DNA of 64,000 nt from Candidatus Microthrix subdominans (GTDB lineage: Bacteria; Actinomycetota; Acidimicrobiia; Acidimicrobiales; Microtrichaceae): contig JADJZA010000009.1 of assembly GCA_016719385.1 (NCBI GenBank), positions 124,001 to 188,000 on the forward strand, read 5' to 3'. Numbering within the stretch: the stretch's first letter is position 1; the number at the start of each line of letters is the position of its first letter. Below are positions 41,563 to 54,210 of the stretch, one piece after another. The position numbers and the translations under genes were made by a program. The notes below the pieces were generated by a model that had not been told where the DNA came from, made no database searches, and saw only the letters and a list, made by a program, of their open reading frames with translations.

Positions 41563-42900
41563 TCACGCCTGCGTCACCCGGGGCGGTGTGGCGGGGGCGG
41601 AGCGCTCCAGGTCGCGCCGGGCGGCGAGCATGCCGGCGGCGCTGATCAGCGCCAGCAGCGCAGCGGTCGACCACGTGAGCGGGTAGCCCAGCGACTCGGA
41701 CACCGGCCCAAAGATCAGCGGGCCGAGCGTGGTTCCGACGTAGATGCCGGTCTGGCTGACGCCAGTGGCCCGTCCCGGTTCGTCGGGGCGGGCCCGGACG
41801 ACCGCCAGGTTGAACACGCCGGGCCACGCCCATCCGATGCCATAGGCGCCGGGCAGCGCCAGCCACTGCGCCCACGGGGTGCGCAGCCCGAACCCGATGA
41901 GCGCCACTGCGCCGACCGCAAGCATTGCCGCCACCCAGCCGAGGATCCGCTCGGGTGAGGCGCCGGTGCGGTCGGCCCGCACCCCGGCGACGATGCGACC
42001 GACGATCGAGGTGGCGGATCCCAGCGAGGCGGCCAGCCCGGCGGCGGCAAGGCCGACGCCGGCGTCCCGGGCCGACTCGACGTAGAAGCCGCCGAGCGCC
42101 ACCGCGCTGGCCGAGCCGAACCCAGCCGCAGCCGCCACCAGCCCCAGCGTCCGATCCTTCCGCGGCGAGGCCGGGGTAGGGAGCGAGGCGGCGGGCCCTG
42201 GGGCGGGAATGGCGGCGGACGCTGGGGCGGGCTTGGCGGCGGGCGCCGGGGCGGGCATGGCGTCCGCAGGCCTGCGGTTGGCCACCCGCAGGCCGGGATG
42301 CCAACGTCGAACCGCCTCCAGGCCCAGCGCAGCGGCCAGGGCGGCACCGGAGGCGACGCCGAACGCGCTGCGCCAGCCGGTGGTCAGCACCAGGGTCGGC
42401 AACAGCAGTCCGGCCACCAGCACACCGCCGGGGTTGGCCGACTGCTTGATCGAGAAGGCCACGCCGTGCCGGGCCGGCGGGAGGTATCGGGCCAGGTACA
42501 CGTTGGCGGCGATCTGGGTGAGCGCGTTGCACCCGCCGCCAACCATCATCGCCACGGCCAGCACGGGCACCGAGTCGGCGATCGTCGCCATCGTCGCCCC
42601 GGTGACGGCCGAGCCGGACAGCCCGACCTGCAGCGTCCTCACCGGGCCGACCGAGTCGGCGATCGATCCTGCGCGCCGGGACACGAGCGCCGAAACGGCG
42701 AAGAACGAGGCCATCAGCCAGCCGGCGGTGGTCTCCCGGTAGCCGAACTCCGAGCCCATCGGACCGACGAGGGCGCCGATGAGAAAGACCGGCAGGATCG
42801 AGGCGACGATCGCCGGCAACAACGGCGCCAGCAGTCCGACCACCGGTGCCTCGCCGCGCGGAGATGCGGCGCTGCGGCGGTCGGTCGACGGGGTCGGCAC
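41563..42900 (-). CDS. MFS transporter
   Basis: A 445-residue major facilitator with about 12 membrane helices in two groups of six. The second helix pair region has SRRAGSIADSVGPVRTLQVG, matching the MFS loop 2-3 motif (G-x-x-x-D-x-x-G-R-R-type, inverted in part), and VNDR-type late motif GVSQTGIYVGTTLGPLIFGP. The central cytoplasmic loop (about 212-250) is an Ala/Pro-rich low-complexity stretch. No substrate can be assigned; drug, sugar or cyanate/nitrate-type exporters all share this layout. The start is GTG at 42900, divergent from the glycerophosphodiesterase gene with 67 bp between. Confidence 0.88.
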   Translation of the reverse strand: MPTPSTDRRSAASPRGEAPVVGLLAPLLPAIVASILPVFLIGALVGPMGSEFGYRETTAGWLMASFFAVSALVSRRAGSIADSVGPVRTLQVGLSGSAVTGATMATIADSVPVLAVAMMVGGGCNALTQIAANVYLARYLPPARHGVAFSIKQSANPGGVLVAGLLLPTLVLTTGWRSAFGVASGAALAAALGLEAVRRWHPGLRVANRRPADAMPAPAPAAKPAPASAAIPAPGPAASLPTPASPRKDRTLGLVAAAAGFGSASAVALGGFYVESARDAGVGLAAAGLAASLGSATSIVGRIVAGVRADRTGASPERILGWVAAMLAVGAVALIGFGLRTPWAQWLALPGAYGIGWAWPGVFNLAVVRARPDEPGRATGVSQTGIYVGTTLGPLIFGPVSESLGYPLTWSTAALLALISAAGMLAARRDLERSAPATPPRVTQA

Positions 42901-42967
42901 GGCCCCAGGATGGCAGCGACCGGTTCGATCCTGGGCATCGCCGGACCGGGGTGGGAGACTCCCCGAT

Positions 42968-43720
42968 GTGGCACCGACGCTCCATCCCTACCTCGACCTC
43001 CCGACCCCTCACGCCATCGCCCACCGTGGCGGGGCATCGGAGGCGCCCGAGAACACGATCGCCGCCTTCCGAAAGGCGCTGAGCGCCGGCTACCCGTTTC
43101 TGGAGACCGACACCCACGCCACCGCCGATGGGGTCTTGGTCGCCTTCCACGACGATCGCCTCGACCGCGTGACCGACCGGGAGGGCACCATCGCGGAGCT
43201 GCCCTACGCCGAGGTGGCCAAGGCCAGGGTGGGCGACCAGCCGATCCCGAGGTTGGAGGAGCTGCTCGAGGAGTTCCCCGGTCACCGCTTCAACATCGAC
43301 CCCAAGTCCGATGCCGCCGCATCCCATCTGAGCGCCGTGCTTCGCCGCACCAAGGCCCTCCCCCGAGTGTGTGTGGCCTCGTTCTCCAGCGAGCGGCTCA
43401 TCCGGTTGCGACGCGACCTGGGCGATAAGGCGTGCACGGCGGCCACACCGCGCGAGATCGCCCAATGGCGCGCCGGTCGGGTGGGCCGGGGCTTCGATGT
43501 ACTCCAGGTGCCCACGTCGCATCGCAACGTCGAGCTGGTGACCCGCAGGAGCGTCGCCCGTGCCCACCGGACCAACGTCCTCGTCCACGTCTGGACGATC
43601 GACGAGCCGGCCGAGATCGAGCGCCTGCTCGACCTGGGCGTCGACGGCATCATCACCGACAGCCTGGAAAACCTGGGCGGCGTGCTGAAGCGCCGAGACC
43701 AATGGCATCCGGTCACCTGA
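42968..43720 (+). CDS. Glycerophosphodiester phosphodiesterase
   Basis: A 250-residue GDPD-family TIM barrel. Active-site signatures: AHRGGASEAPENTIAAF (His-Arg), ETDTHATADGVLVAFHDDRL (Glu, Asp, His), FNIDPKSDA in place of the more common IEIK strand, and VHVWTIDEPAEIERLLDLG near the C-terminus. It would hydrolyse glycerophosphodiesters from phospholipids to glycerol 3-phosphate. GTG at 42968 was chosen because the conserved N-terminus starts about 16 residues later and GGGAG lies 12 bases upstream. No signal peptide. Its 3' end overlaps rsmI by 19 bases. Confidence 0.9.
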   Translation: MAPTLHPYLDLPTPHAIAHRGGASEAPENTIAAFRKALSAGYPFLETDTHATADGVLVAFHDDRLDRVTDREGTIAELPYAEVAKARVGDQPIPRLEELLEEFPGHRFNIDPKSDAAASHLSAVLRRTKALPRVCVASFSSERLIRLRRDLGDKACTAATPREIAQWRAGRVGRGFDVLQVPTSHRNVELVTRRSVARAHRTNVLVHVWTIDEPAEIERLLDLGVDGIITDSLENLGGVLKRRDQWHPVT

Positions 43721-44424
43721 ACGAGCCTGCGTCAGCGGGTTTGGGCACCCTGGTCGTGATCGCCACGCCGATCGGCGATGTCGACGACCTGTCTTCCGCC
43801 GCCCGCCTCGAGCTTCAGCGGGTTGACGTCCTCGCCTGCGAGGACACCCGTCGCACCCGTCGGCTGCTCGCTGCGGCGGGCATCGCCGCCCCGCGCCTGC
43901 GCTCGGTTCGGCGGGAGAACGAGGCGGCCGCCGTCGGCTGGACGCTCGCCCAGCTCGACGCAGGCCGGCGGGTCGGGCTGGTCAGCGACGCCGGGCTGCC
44001 CGCCATCTCCGACCCGGGGCAGCGCCTCGTCGCCGGGGTCCGCGCCGCCGGGGGTTCGGTCGCCGTCGTGCCGGGGCGCTCCGCCGTCTCGGACGCGCTC
44101 GCCCGTGTCGGGTGGGCGAGATCCGGGTTCGTGATGGCCGGCTTCCCGCCCCGCTCGGGCGCCGATCGTCACCGCTGTTTCGAGGCGGTCGCCCACAGCG
44201 CCGTGCCCTCCGTGATCTTCGAGAGCCCCCGCCGGGTCGAGGCGACCCTCGCCGACCTTGCGCACGCCTGCGGACCGGACCGGCGGGCGCTGGTGGCCAA
44301 GGACCTGACCAAGACCCACGAACGGGTGGTGATCGGCACGCTGAGCACCCCGATTGGTCAGGCGCGCGGGGAGTACGTGGTCGTCGTCGACGCCCTTCGC
44401 GCCGGCGACGCGTCAATGCCCTAG
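43702..44424 (+). CDS. rsmI: 16S rRNA 2'-O-ribose C1402 methyltransferase RsmI
   Basis: A 240-residue SAM-dependent tetrapyrrole-methylase-fold enzyme. Signatures are LGTLVVIATPIGDVDDLSSAA, ACEDTRRTRRLL, LVSDAGLPAISDPGQRLVAG, GFPPRSGADR and FESPRRVEATLADL, ending with LTKTHERVVIGTL and GEYVVVVD. It modifies the ribosomal P site. It is shorter than many RsmI (about 280) because the C-terminal helical part is missing. ATG at 43702 overlaps the end of the phosphodiesterase gene, so the two are probably coupled. Confidence 0.92.
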   Translation: MASGHLNEPASAGLGTLVVIATPIGDVDDLSSAARLELQRVDVLACEDTRRTRRLLAAAGIAAPRLRSVRRENEAAAVGWTLAQLDAGRRVGLVSDAGLPAISDPGQRLVAGVRAAGGSVAVVPGRSAVSDALARVGWARSGFVMAGFPPRSGADRHRCFEAVAHSAVPSVIFESPRRVEATLADLAHACGPDRRALVAKDLTKTHERVVIGTLSTPIGQARGEYVVVVDALRAGDASMP

Positions 44425-44521
44425 AGTGTCGCCGCGCCTGTGTTGGGGGTCACACGCTGTGATCACCTCGGGTGTGACGCAACGGTTTGAAGGGGTGCGA
44501 CATCAGCGAGCGAGCAACCAC

Positions 44522-46234
44522 GTGAAAGCACCTGGCACGAGCGTGCAGTCGACCGGATCGCGCGCCCGCTGGGCGTCGCCGCTCCGGGCCCTCATCGGCT
44601 TGGCCGTGCTGGCCGCCGGGCTGGCCGCATGCACCCCGCCTCCGGCCGAGAACACGGTCATCTACGGCATGGAGGCGGAGAACGACGGAGGCTGGTGCCT
44701 CCCCGAAGGGCAACTGGCCATCGCTGGGCTGCAGACCGCCCGGGCGCTGTACGACCCGCTCACCATCCCGGACGAGAACGGCGAGTACGTGCCTTTTCTC
44801 GCCAAGGACGTCACCTCCAACGACGACTACACCGAGTGGACGATCACGCTGCGCAAGGGCGTGACGTTTCACGACGGCAGTCCCCTGACCGCCCAGGTGG
44901 TGAAGAACAACCTCGACGCCAACCGGGGCCAGTACCCGGGCCGAAGCGCTCTGCTGCAGCAATTCATCTACGGGAACATCGCGTCGGTTGACGTCGTCGA
45001 CGAGTACGCGGTGAAGGTGACGACCGGGGTGCCCTGGCGGGCGTTCCCCGCCTTCCTCAACAGCTCCAACCGCTTCGGGGTGATGGCCCAGGCCCAGCTC
45101 GACGACCCCGACACGTGCGATGCCAAGCCGATCGGCACCGGACCGTTCATGTTCGAAAGCTGGAGCCCGGGCGACAAGCTGGTGCTGAAGAAGAACCCCG
45201 ACTACTGGATCGAGGGCTACCCGCTGCTCGACGGCATGGAGTTCCGGCCGATCCCCGACGGGGACGCTCGCTCCAACGCGCTGCGCGGCGACGAGATCGA
45301 CGCGATGCACGTGTCTGACGACCTGGTGGTCGACGACTTCCGAACCGACGCCGACACCGGCAACCTGAACATGTACGACACGTTCAAGTTCGCCGAGCTC
45401 AGCTATGTGATGTTGAACAACTCCAAGCTGCCGTTCTCCAACAAGAACGCCCGGCTGGCGCTCGCCTACGGCGGCGACCGGAAGGCGATCAACCAGGCGG
45501 TCTATGCCGGCCTGGCCGAACAGCGCAGCGGGCCGTTCCCGCCCGGCAGCCCCGGCTATCTCGAGGACCCGGGTTTCCCCGAGTACAACCCGAAGAAGGC
45601 TCGGGAGTACGCCAGGAAGTACGTCGAGGAGACCGGCCAGCCGCTCGAGTTCGAGATGTCGGTCGTCCCTTCCGTCCTCAGCCTCGGCCAGTTGCTCCAG
45701 CAGTTGGCCGCAGAAAGCGGGGTCACGATCAACTTGAAGACGATCGACCAGGCCCAGCTGATCAACGATGCGATCAGCGGCGACTTCGAAGCGTCGGTCT
45801 TCCGGCTGCACCCGGGCACCGAGCCCGACCTGCAGTCGGTGTGGTGGACCGACGGCCCGACCAACTTCGCACGCTTCAACGCCAAGACCGAGGACGGCGA
45901 GTGGATGCACCCGGGCGGAAAGAAGATCAACGACCTGATGGTCGAGGCCCGCTCCGAACCCGACCTGGCCAAACGGACCGAGCTGTACGAGGAGGTCAAC
46001 CGCACCTTCAGCGAGGAGGTCTTCAACATATGGGCCTACTCGTCGCACTGGGCGATCGTCACCCAGCCCGATGTCCTGGGCATCCTCGGGCCCAACAACC
46101 CCGACGGTTCCAAGCCGTTCCCGGGGCTGTCCAGCGGACATGCGGTGCACGGGCTGTGCCGGAAGGGCGTCTCGTGTCCTCCGGAGGCCGAGGTCGACTA
46201 CATCCCCGTCGATGTGAAGACGATCGATGAATAG
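44522..46234 (+). CDS. Oligopeptide ABC transporter substrate-binding lipoprotein
   Basis: About 570 residues of an SBP_bac_5 family binding protein. GTG at 44522 gives a basic start (MKAPGTSVQSTGSRARW) and a signal ending at AGLAAC, a good lipobox; the frame is open further upstream but lacks signal-like sequence. The body has AGLQTARALYDPLT, ITLRKGVTFHDGSPLTAQVV, PIGTGPFMFESWSPGDKLVL and NPDYWIEGYPLLD, typical of DppA/OppA. It binds peptides or similar solutes outside the membrane for the permeases that follow (21 bp to the next start). It heads a five-gene importer operon. Confidence 0.9.
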   Translation: MKAPGTSVQSTGSRARWASPLRALIGLAVLAAGLAACTPPPAENTVIYGMEAENDGGWCLPEGQLAIAGLQTARALYDPLTIPDENGEYVPFLAKDVTSNDDYTEWTITLRKGVTFHDGSPLTAQVVKNNLDANRGQYPGRSALLQQFIYGNIASVDVVDEYAVKVTTGVPWRAFPAFLNSSNRFGVMAQAQLDDPDTCDAKPIGTGPFMFESWSPGDKLVLKKNPDYWIEGYPLLDGMEFRPIPDGDARSNALRGDEIDAMHVSDDLVVDDFRTDADTGNLNMYDTFKFAELSYVMLNNSKLPFSNKNARLALAYGGDRKAINQAVYAGLAEQRSGPFPPGSPGYLEDPGFPEYNPKKAREYARKYVEETGQPLEFEMSVVPSVLSLGQLLQQLAAESGVTINLKTIDQAQLINDAISGDFEASVFRLHPGTEPDLQSVWWTDGPTNFARFNAKTEDGEWMHPGGKKINDLMVEARSEPDLAKRTELYEEVNRTFSEEVFNIWAYSSHWAIVTQPDVLGILGPNNPDGSKPFPGLSSGHAVHGLCRKGVSCPPEAEVDYIPVDVKTIDE

Positions 46235-46255
46235 TCCCAAGGGAGCCTGACGCCA

Positions 46256-47204
46256 ATGGCCAAGTTCATACTTACCCGTCTCGGCCAGTTGGTGCTCGTC
46301 GTCATCGTGGTCACGTTCGTTACCGCGGTGGTGATGAGCTTCATCCCCGGCGACCCGGTGACGGTCATCGCCCCGTTCGCCGAGGGTCAGCAACGAGACG
46401 AGATCCGCGCCGACCTCAACCTGGACGACCCGGTGCCCGTGCGCTACGTCAAGTGGCTGGGCGGCTTTGCCACCGGCGACCTGGGTAACTACTACACCGT
46501 GTCATCCAACCGGCCGGTTGCCGACCAGTTCTGGCCGGCGATCCGAACCTCGGCGATCCTGATGCTGTGGGCCCAGGTGCTCGCCCTGGCGATGGCGATC
46601 CCCTTGGCGATCTACTCCGCCTCCCACGAGGGGGGGCTGGATCGACAAGATGATCTCCAACTCGGCCTATGCAGCGCTGTCGATACCCGGCTTCGCGCTC
46701 ACGCTGATCCTCGCGTACGTGCTCGGCGTCAAGTTGCACTGGTTACCCCCGTCCGGCTGGCGGGACCCCTGGTACGACACCATCGGTCACCTCCGGCGCG
46801 TGATCATCCCGGCCTTCGCGCTGTCGCTCGGTCCGGCGGCGATCTACATGCGCCTGCTGCGGACCGACCTGATCGCCACCCTGCGCCAGGACTTCATCAC
46901 GATGGCCCGGGCCAAGGGGCTGTCGCCTCGGCGCATCATGTGGCGCCACGCCCTACGGGCGTCGTCGATCACGCTGCTGACCGTCGCCGGCCTGTCGGTG
47001 GGCACGATGATCGGCTCCGCACTGATCGTCGAGGTGATCTTCGGCATCCCGGGGCTGGGCACCCTCACCGCCCAGGCCATCCTGTCCCGGCAGTACGGCG
47101 CCCTGCAGACCTTCGTGGCGGCGATGGCCATCCTGTTCGTGCTGGTGAACATCGCCGTGGACATCCTCTACGGCTTCGTCGACCCGAGGATCCGCAATGC
47201 CTAA
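46256..47204 (+). CDS. ABC peptide permease (DppB-type), interrupted by a frameshift
   Basis: The first permease of the importer, split over two frames. From ATG 46256 it reads MAKFILTRLGQLVLVVIVV, IPGDPVTVIAPF and ADLNLDDPVPVRYVKW, then leaves frame at a run of seven G (46630-46636). From there another frame gives GWIDKMISNSAYAALSIPGF, ITMARAKGLSPRRIMWRHAL and the expected end at 47204. Removing one G restores one uninterrupted protein of about 315 residues with the usual six helices and EAA loop. Because both halves are well conserved, a base-call error or a very recent mutation is more likely than old decay. It overlaps the next gene by eight bases. Confidence 0.85.
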
Positions 47205-48156
47205 GACCCCAACCTCGACCGAAGACCTCCTCGAGGAGGCCGCCGCGCCCGTACGGCCGGTCAGCGCGCTCGACTCGATGACCGCATCCGGACCCGATGA
47301 GCTGATCCCCACCGACCAGCGGGCACCCCTCGGCATCGGGGCCTGGCTGTCGATCGCCTGGCTGGCCGTCATCACGTTGGCGTCGATTTTCGCCCCGTTG
47401 TTTCTCGTCGACCCGACCGCCGCCAACCCGATCAACGCTCGCAAAGGCCCCTCCGGCGCCGCCATCCTCGGCTATGACGAGGTGGGGCGCGACCTGTTCA
47501 GCCGGCTGATCAACGGCGCCAAGTGGACACTGGTGATCGCGGTCGGCGCCATCGCCATCGGGCTGCTCGTCGGTGGGCTGCTCGGCCTGGCCGCCGGCTA
47601 CTTCCGGGGCAAGACCGATGCCGTGCTGTCGCCGACGTTCAACGCATTGCTGGCATTCCCGCAGCTGGTGTTGGCGCTGCTGTTGGTCTCGGTCTTCGCC
47701 AACGGGCCCCAGGATTCGGTCGCCAAGCGGATCGTCGTGTTGATGGCGGCGTTGGGCATCATCGCCATCCCGCTGCTCGCCCGGATCACGCGAGCCAACA
47801 CGCTGGCGTGGGCCGACCGCGACTTCGTCATGGCCGCCCGGGCGATGGGCGCCAAACCATGGCGGGTGTTGTTCCGTGACGTGCTGCCCAACGTCGTCCC
47901 CGCCATGATGGCGATCACCCTGCTGGCGATCGGCGTCGCCATCGTGGCCGAGGCCGGCCTGGCCTTCCTCGGCTTGGGCGTCAAGCTGCCGACCCCGTCC
48001 TGGGGCAACATCCTGGCGGCGGGCAAGCCCGAGCTGCGGCGGGTGCCGATGATGGTGATCGCGCCGACCATCTTCATCTTCTTCACCGTCATGTCCCTGA
48101 ACTTTCTGGGCGATGTCATCCAAAAGCGATTCAACGTGAGAGAGAGCCTCTTGTGA
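47197..48156 (+). CDS. ABC peptide permease (DppC-type)
   Basis: A 319-residue second permease subunit with an N-terminal cytoplasmic extension (about 45 residues) and six helices. Diagnostic are GYDEVGRDLFSRLINGAKWT, GLLGLAAGYFRGKTDAVL, the EAA-loop AARAMGAKPWRVLFRDVLPN, and EAGLAFLGLGVKLPTPSWG. It pairs with the DppB-type permease to form the channel. ATG at 47197 lies inside the end of dppB, and its stop overlaps the next GTG (GTGA), so stoichiometric translation is likely. Confidence 0.93.
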   Translation: MPKTPTSTEDLLEEAAAPVRPVSALDSMTASGPDELIPTDQRAPLGIGAWLSIAWLAVITLASIFAPLFLVDPTAANPINARKGPSGAAILGYDEVGRDLFSRLINGAKWTLVIAVGAIAIGLLVGGLLGLAAGYFRGKTDAVLSPTFNALLAFPQLVLALLLVSVFANGPQDSVAKRIVVLMAALGIIAIPLLARITRANTLAWADRDFVMAARAMGAKPWRVLFRDVLPNVVPAMMAITLLAIGVAIVAEAGLAFLGLGVKLPTPSWGNILAAGKPELRRVPMMVIAPTIFIFFTVMSLNFLGDVIQKRFNVRESLL

Positions 48157-49457
48157 GCCCTGGAACCAATGCTGCGGCAACCGACCATCCAACGACCCGG
48201 CCAACCGAGGGCACCTCGGGTGGCACGGACTCCGCCAACGCTCCTCTCTTGGAGGTCACCGACCTGCACACGGCGTTCAGAACCCCGCGGGGCATGGTGC
48301 GCGCGGTGGACGGGCTCAGCCTGACCGTCGAGCGGGGCAAGACGCTCGGCATCGTCGGCGAGTCCGGCTCGGGCAAGTCGGTTGCCAGCCGTTCGATCAT
48401 GGGGCTCACGCCCCGGCGCAATGTCGAGCGATCGGGCACCGTGCGCCTCAGCGGTCGGGAGATCACCGACCTGTCCGAGGCCGAATACCGCGACCTGTGG
48501 GCGACCGAGATGGCGATGATCTTCCAGGATCCGATGACCGCCCTCAACCCGGTGATGAAGGTGGGTGCCCAGATCGCTGAAAGCATGCGGGTGCACCTCG
48601 ATCTGTCCAAGAGCGAGGCCCGCGAGCGCACCATGGCGCTGCTCGAGGCGGTCCACATCCCCGAGCCCCACAAGCGCATCGACGTCTATCCCCACGAGAT
48701 GTCCGGCGGCATGCGCCAGCGGGTCGTGATCGCCATCGCCCTGGCGTGCGGTCCCAAACTGCTCTTCGCCGACGAGCCGACCACAGCGCTCGACGTTACC
48801 GTGCAGGCCCAGGTGCTCGACCTGCTGGCCGAACAGCAGCGCGAGCGCTACATGGGCATGATCCTCGTCACCCACGACCTGGGCGTCGTCGCCTCCCGGG
48901 CGGACGAGATCGCGGTGATGTATGCCGGGCGCATCGTCGAGCGCGCCCCGACCCGGGTGCTGTTCCGCGAGATGAAGATGCCCTATACCGAGGCGTTGCT
49001 CGCCGCGATCCCCAAGCTGGAGATGGCGTCGCACACCCGTCTGGTGGCCATCGGCGGACGGCCGCCCGACCTGGTCAACCCTCCGGAGGGATGCAGCTTC
49101 AGCCCCCGGTGCCCCTATGCGCAGGACCGCTGCCGCACCGAGGAACCTCAGCTGATCGAAAGCCCGACCGCTCCCGGCCACTTCTACGCCTGCCACTTCC
49201 CGGTCGGTTCCCCGGCCAACGACGAGATCCGTGTGCAGTTGCGGCGCGCCGGGGTGTCGCTGCCCGGCGATGAGGTGGTGCTGGACGAAACGACGGTTTC
49301 GCCGTCGTCCCATGCATCGGTGCGGTCACAGCTGGCCGAGCAGGCCGACCGCGCCCAGGCGGACCGACCGGCGGGCAGCGACGAAACGAACACGATCACC
49401 CCCCCACACATCAACACCCAGGCCGACGGGTCGCCCGCGGCGACCGAGGAGAGCTGA
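48153..49457 (+). CDS. Peptide ABC transporter ATPase (DppD-type)
   Basis: A 434-residue nucleotide-binding subunit. It has Walker A GESGSGKS (about 75), Q-loop MIFQDPMTALNPV, signature SGGMRQR, Walker B LLFADEPTTALD, and the oligopeptide-family C-terminal extension with a Cys cluster (CSFSPRCPYAQDRC, then FYACHF). A further 75 residues at the C-terminus are Ala/Ser/Thr-rich and unusual for the family. GTG at 48153 overlaps the permease stop. It drives import together with the DppF-type ATPase that starts one base after its stop. Confidence 0.93.
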   Translation: MSPGTNAAATDHPTTRPTEGTSGGTDSANAPLLEVTDLHTAFRTPRGMVRAVDGLSLTVERGKTLGIVGESGSGKSVASRSIMGLTPRRNVERSGTVRLSGREITDLSEAEYRDLWATEMAMIFQDPMTALNPVMKVGAQIAESMRVHLDLSKSEARERTMALLEAVHIPEPHKRIDVYPHEMSGGMRQRVVIAIALACGPKLLFADEPTTALDVTVQAQVLDLLAEQQRERYMGMILVTHDLGVVASRADEIAVMYAGRIVERAPTRVLFREMKMPYTEALLAAIPKLEMASHTRLVAIGGRPPDLVNPPEGCSFSPRCPYAQDRCRTEEPQLIESPTAPGHFYACHFPVGSPANDEIRVQLRRAGVSLPGDEVVLDETTVSPSSHASVRSQLAEQADRAQADRPAGSDETNTITPPHINTQADGSPAATEES

Positions 49458-49458
49458 G

Positions 49459-50505
<1,047 letters not shown>

Positions 50506-50535
50506 GCCGGATCACCTGGGACCATTAGGGCCTCG

Positions 50536-52953
<2,418 letters not shown>

Positions 52954-53007
52954 GCGGCGAGCCAGCCTCCGTGGCCTGAACGGTCTCAGCGAAGCGGGGA
53001 CCCAGCC

Positions 53008-54096
53008 CTACAGTTCGACAACGCTGCGCAGGACGTCGCCGGTGCCCATCTTGGTGAAAGCCTCCTCCACATCGTCGATGCCGATGCGTTCGGTGACGAA
53101 CTTGTCGAGGGGAAACCGGCCCTGCAGGTACAGGTCGGTCAGCGCCGGAAAGTCGCGGCTCGGCAGGCAGTCGCCGTACCAGGACGGCTTCAGTGCCCCG
53201 CCGCGGCCGAAGAAGTCGATCATCGGCAGCTCGGGCATGACCATGTCGGGGGTGGGCACGCCGACCAGCACCATCGTGCCGGCCAGGTCGCGGGCGTAGA
53301 ACGCCTGCTTGAGAACCTCGGGGTGCCCGACCGCCTCGATCACGACGTCGGCGCCAAACCCGCCGGTGGCGTCCTGGATCGCCTCGACCGGGTCGACCGA
53401 CGAGGCGTCGACCGTGTGGGTGGCGCCGAACTGCGTGGCCAACTCCAGCTTCTTCGGGTCGCGGTCGACGGCGATGATCGTGGTGGCCCCGGCCAGCGCT
53501 GCGCCGGCGATGGCGGCGTCACCCACACCACCGCAGCCGAAGACGGCCACCGAATCGCCACGTGACACCTCGCCGGTGTTGACCGCTGCGCCGAAGCCCG
53601 CCATCACGCCGCACCCAAGCAGGCCCGCTGCAGCCGGATCGGCCTCGGGGTTCACCTTGGTGCATTGGCCGGCGGCCACCAGCGTCGCCTCGCAGAAGGA
53701 GCCGATGCCCAGTGCGGGCGACAGCGGCGTGCCGTCGGTGAGGGTCATCTGCTGCGTGGCGTTGTGGGTGTTGAAGCAGTACTGAGGTTGGCCCTTGGCG
53801 CACGCCCGGCACTCGCCGCACACCGCCCGCCAGTTCAGCACGACGTAGTCGCCCACCTCGACCTCGGTGACCCCCTCGCCGACCGACTCGACGATGCCGG
53901 CCGCCTCATGGCCGAGCAGAAACGGGAAGTCGTCGGAGATGCCGCCCTCGCGGTAGTGCAGGTCGGTGTGGCAGACACCGCAGGCCTGCACGGTCACCCG
54001 GGCCTCGCCCGGACCGGGGTCGGGGACGACGATGTCGGTCACCTCGACCGGTGCGCCTTTGCTGCGCGCGATCACTCCACGAACGGTCATCGACAT
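53008..54096 (-). CDS. mscR: S-(hydroxymethyl)mycothiol dehydrogenase
   Basis: A 362-residue zinc-dependent alcohol dehydrogenase. It follows the mycothiol-dependent formaldehyde dehydrogenase pattern closely: MTVRGVIARSKGAPVEVTDI, QACGVCHTDLHYREGGISDD, the structural zinc cysteines in CGECRACAKGQPQYC, LGCGVMAGFGAAVNTG, NAD-binding GCGGVGDAAIAG, and DFFGRGGALKPSWYGDCLP. It detoxifies formaldehyde and nitrosothiols with mycothiol as co-substrate, so the host is expected to make mycothiol. ATG at 54096 has GAGGGGGA upstream; a second ATG two codons on is possible. It converges on the UvrA-like gene. Confidence 0.93.
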   Translation of the reverse strand: MSMTVRGVIARSKGAPVEVTDIVVPDPGPGEARVTVQACGVCHTDLHYREGGISDDFPFLLGHEAAGIVESVGEGVTEVEVGDYVVLNWRAVCGECRACAKGQPQYCFNTHNATQQMTLTDGTPLSPALGIGSFCEATLVAAGQCTKVNPEADPAAAGLLGCGVMAGFGAAVNTGEVSRGDSVAVFGCGGVGDAAIAGAALAGATTIIAVDRDPKKLELATQFGATHTVDASSVDPVEAIQDATGGFGADVVIEAVGHPEVLKQAFYARDLAGTMVLVGVPTPDMVMPELPMIDFFGRGGALKPSWYGDCLPSRDFPALTDLYLQGRFPLDKFVTERIGIDDVEEAFTKMGTGDVLRSVVEL

Positions 54097-54210
54097 CTGG
54101 TCCCCCTCGATTGGCTGTCAGCCCGAAGCTAGTCGGCCGTCCGCTCGTCTTTCGGCCGTTCCGACCGCCCGCACTGCCCGGGTGGCACCCATGCCCCCAG
54201 CGGAACCCCC

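Noticed and set aside
49099..49457. Separate small gene in the 3' end of dppD
   Set aside because: The Ala/Ser/Thr-rich C-terminal extension remains in the dppD frame with no new start signal.
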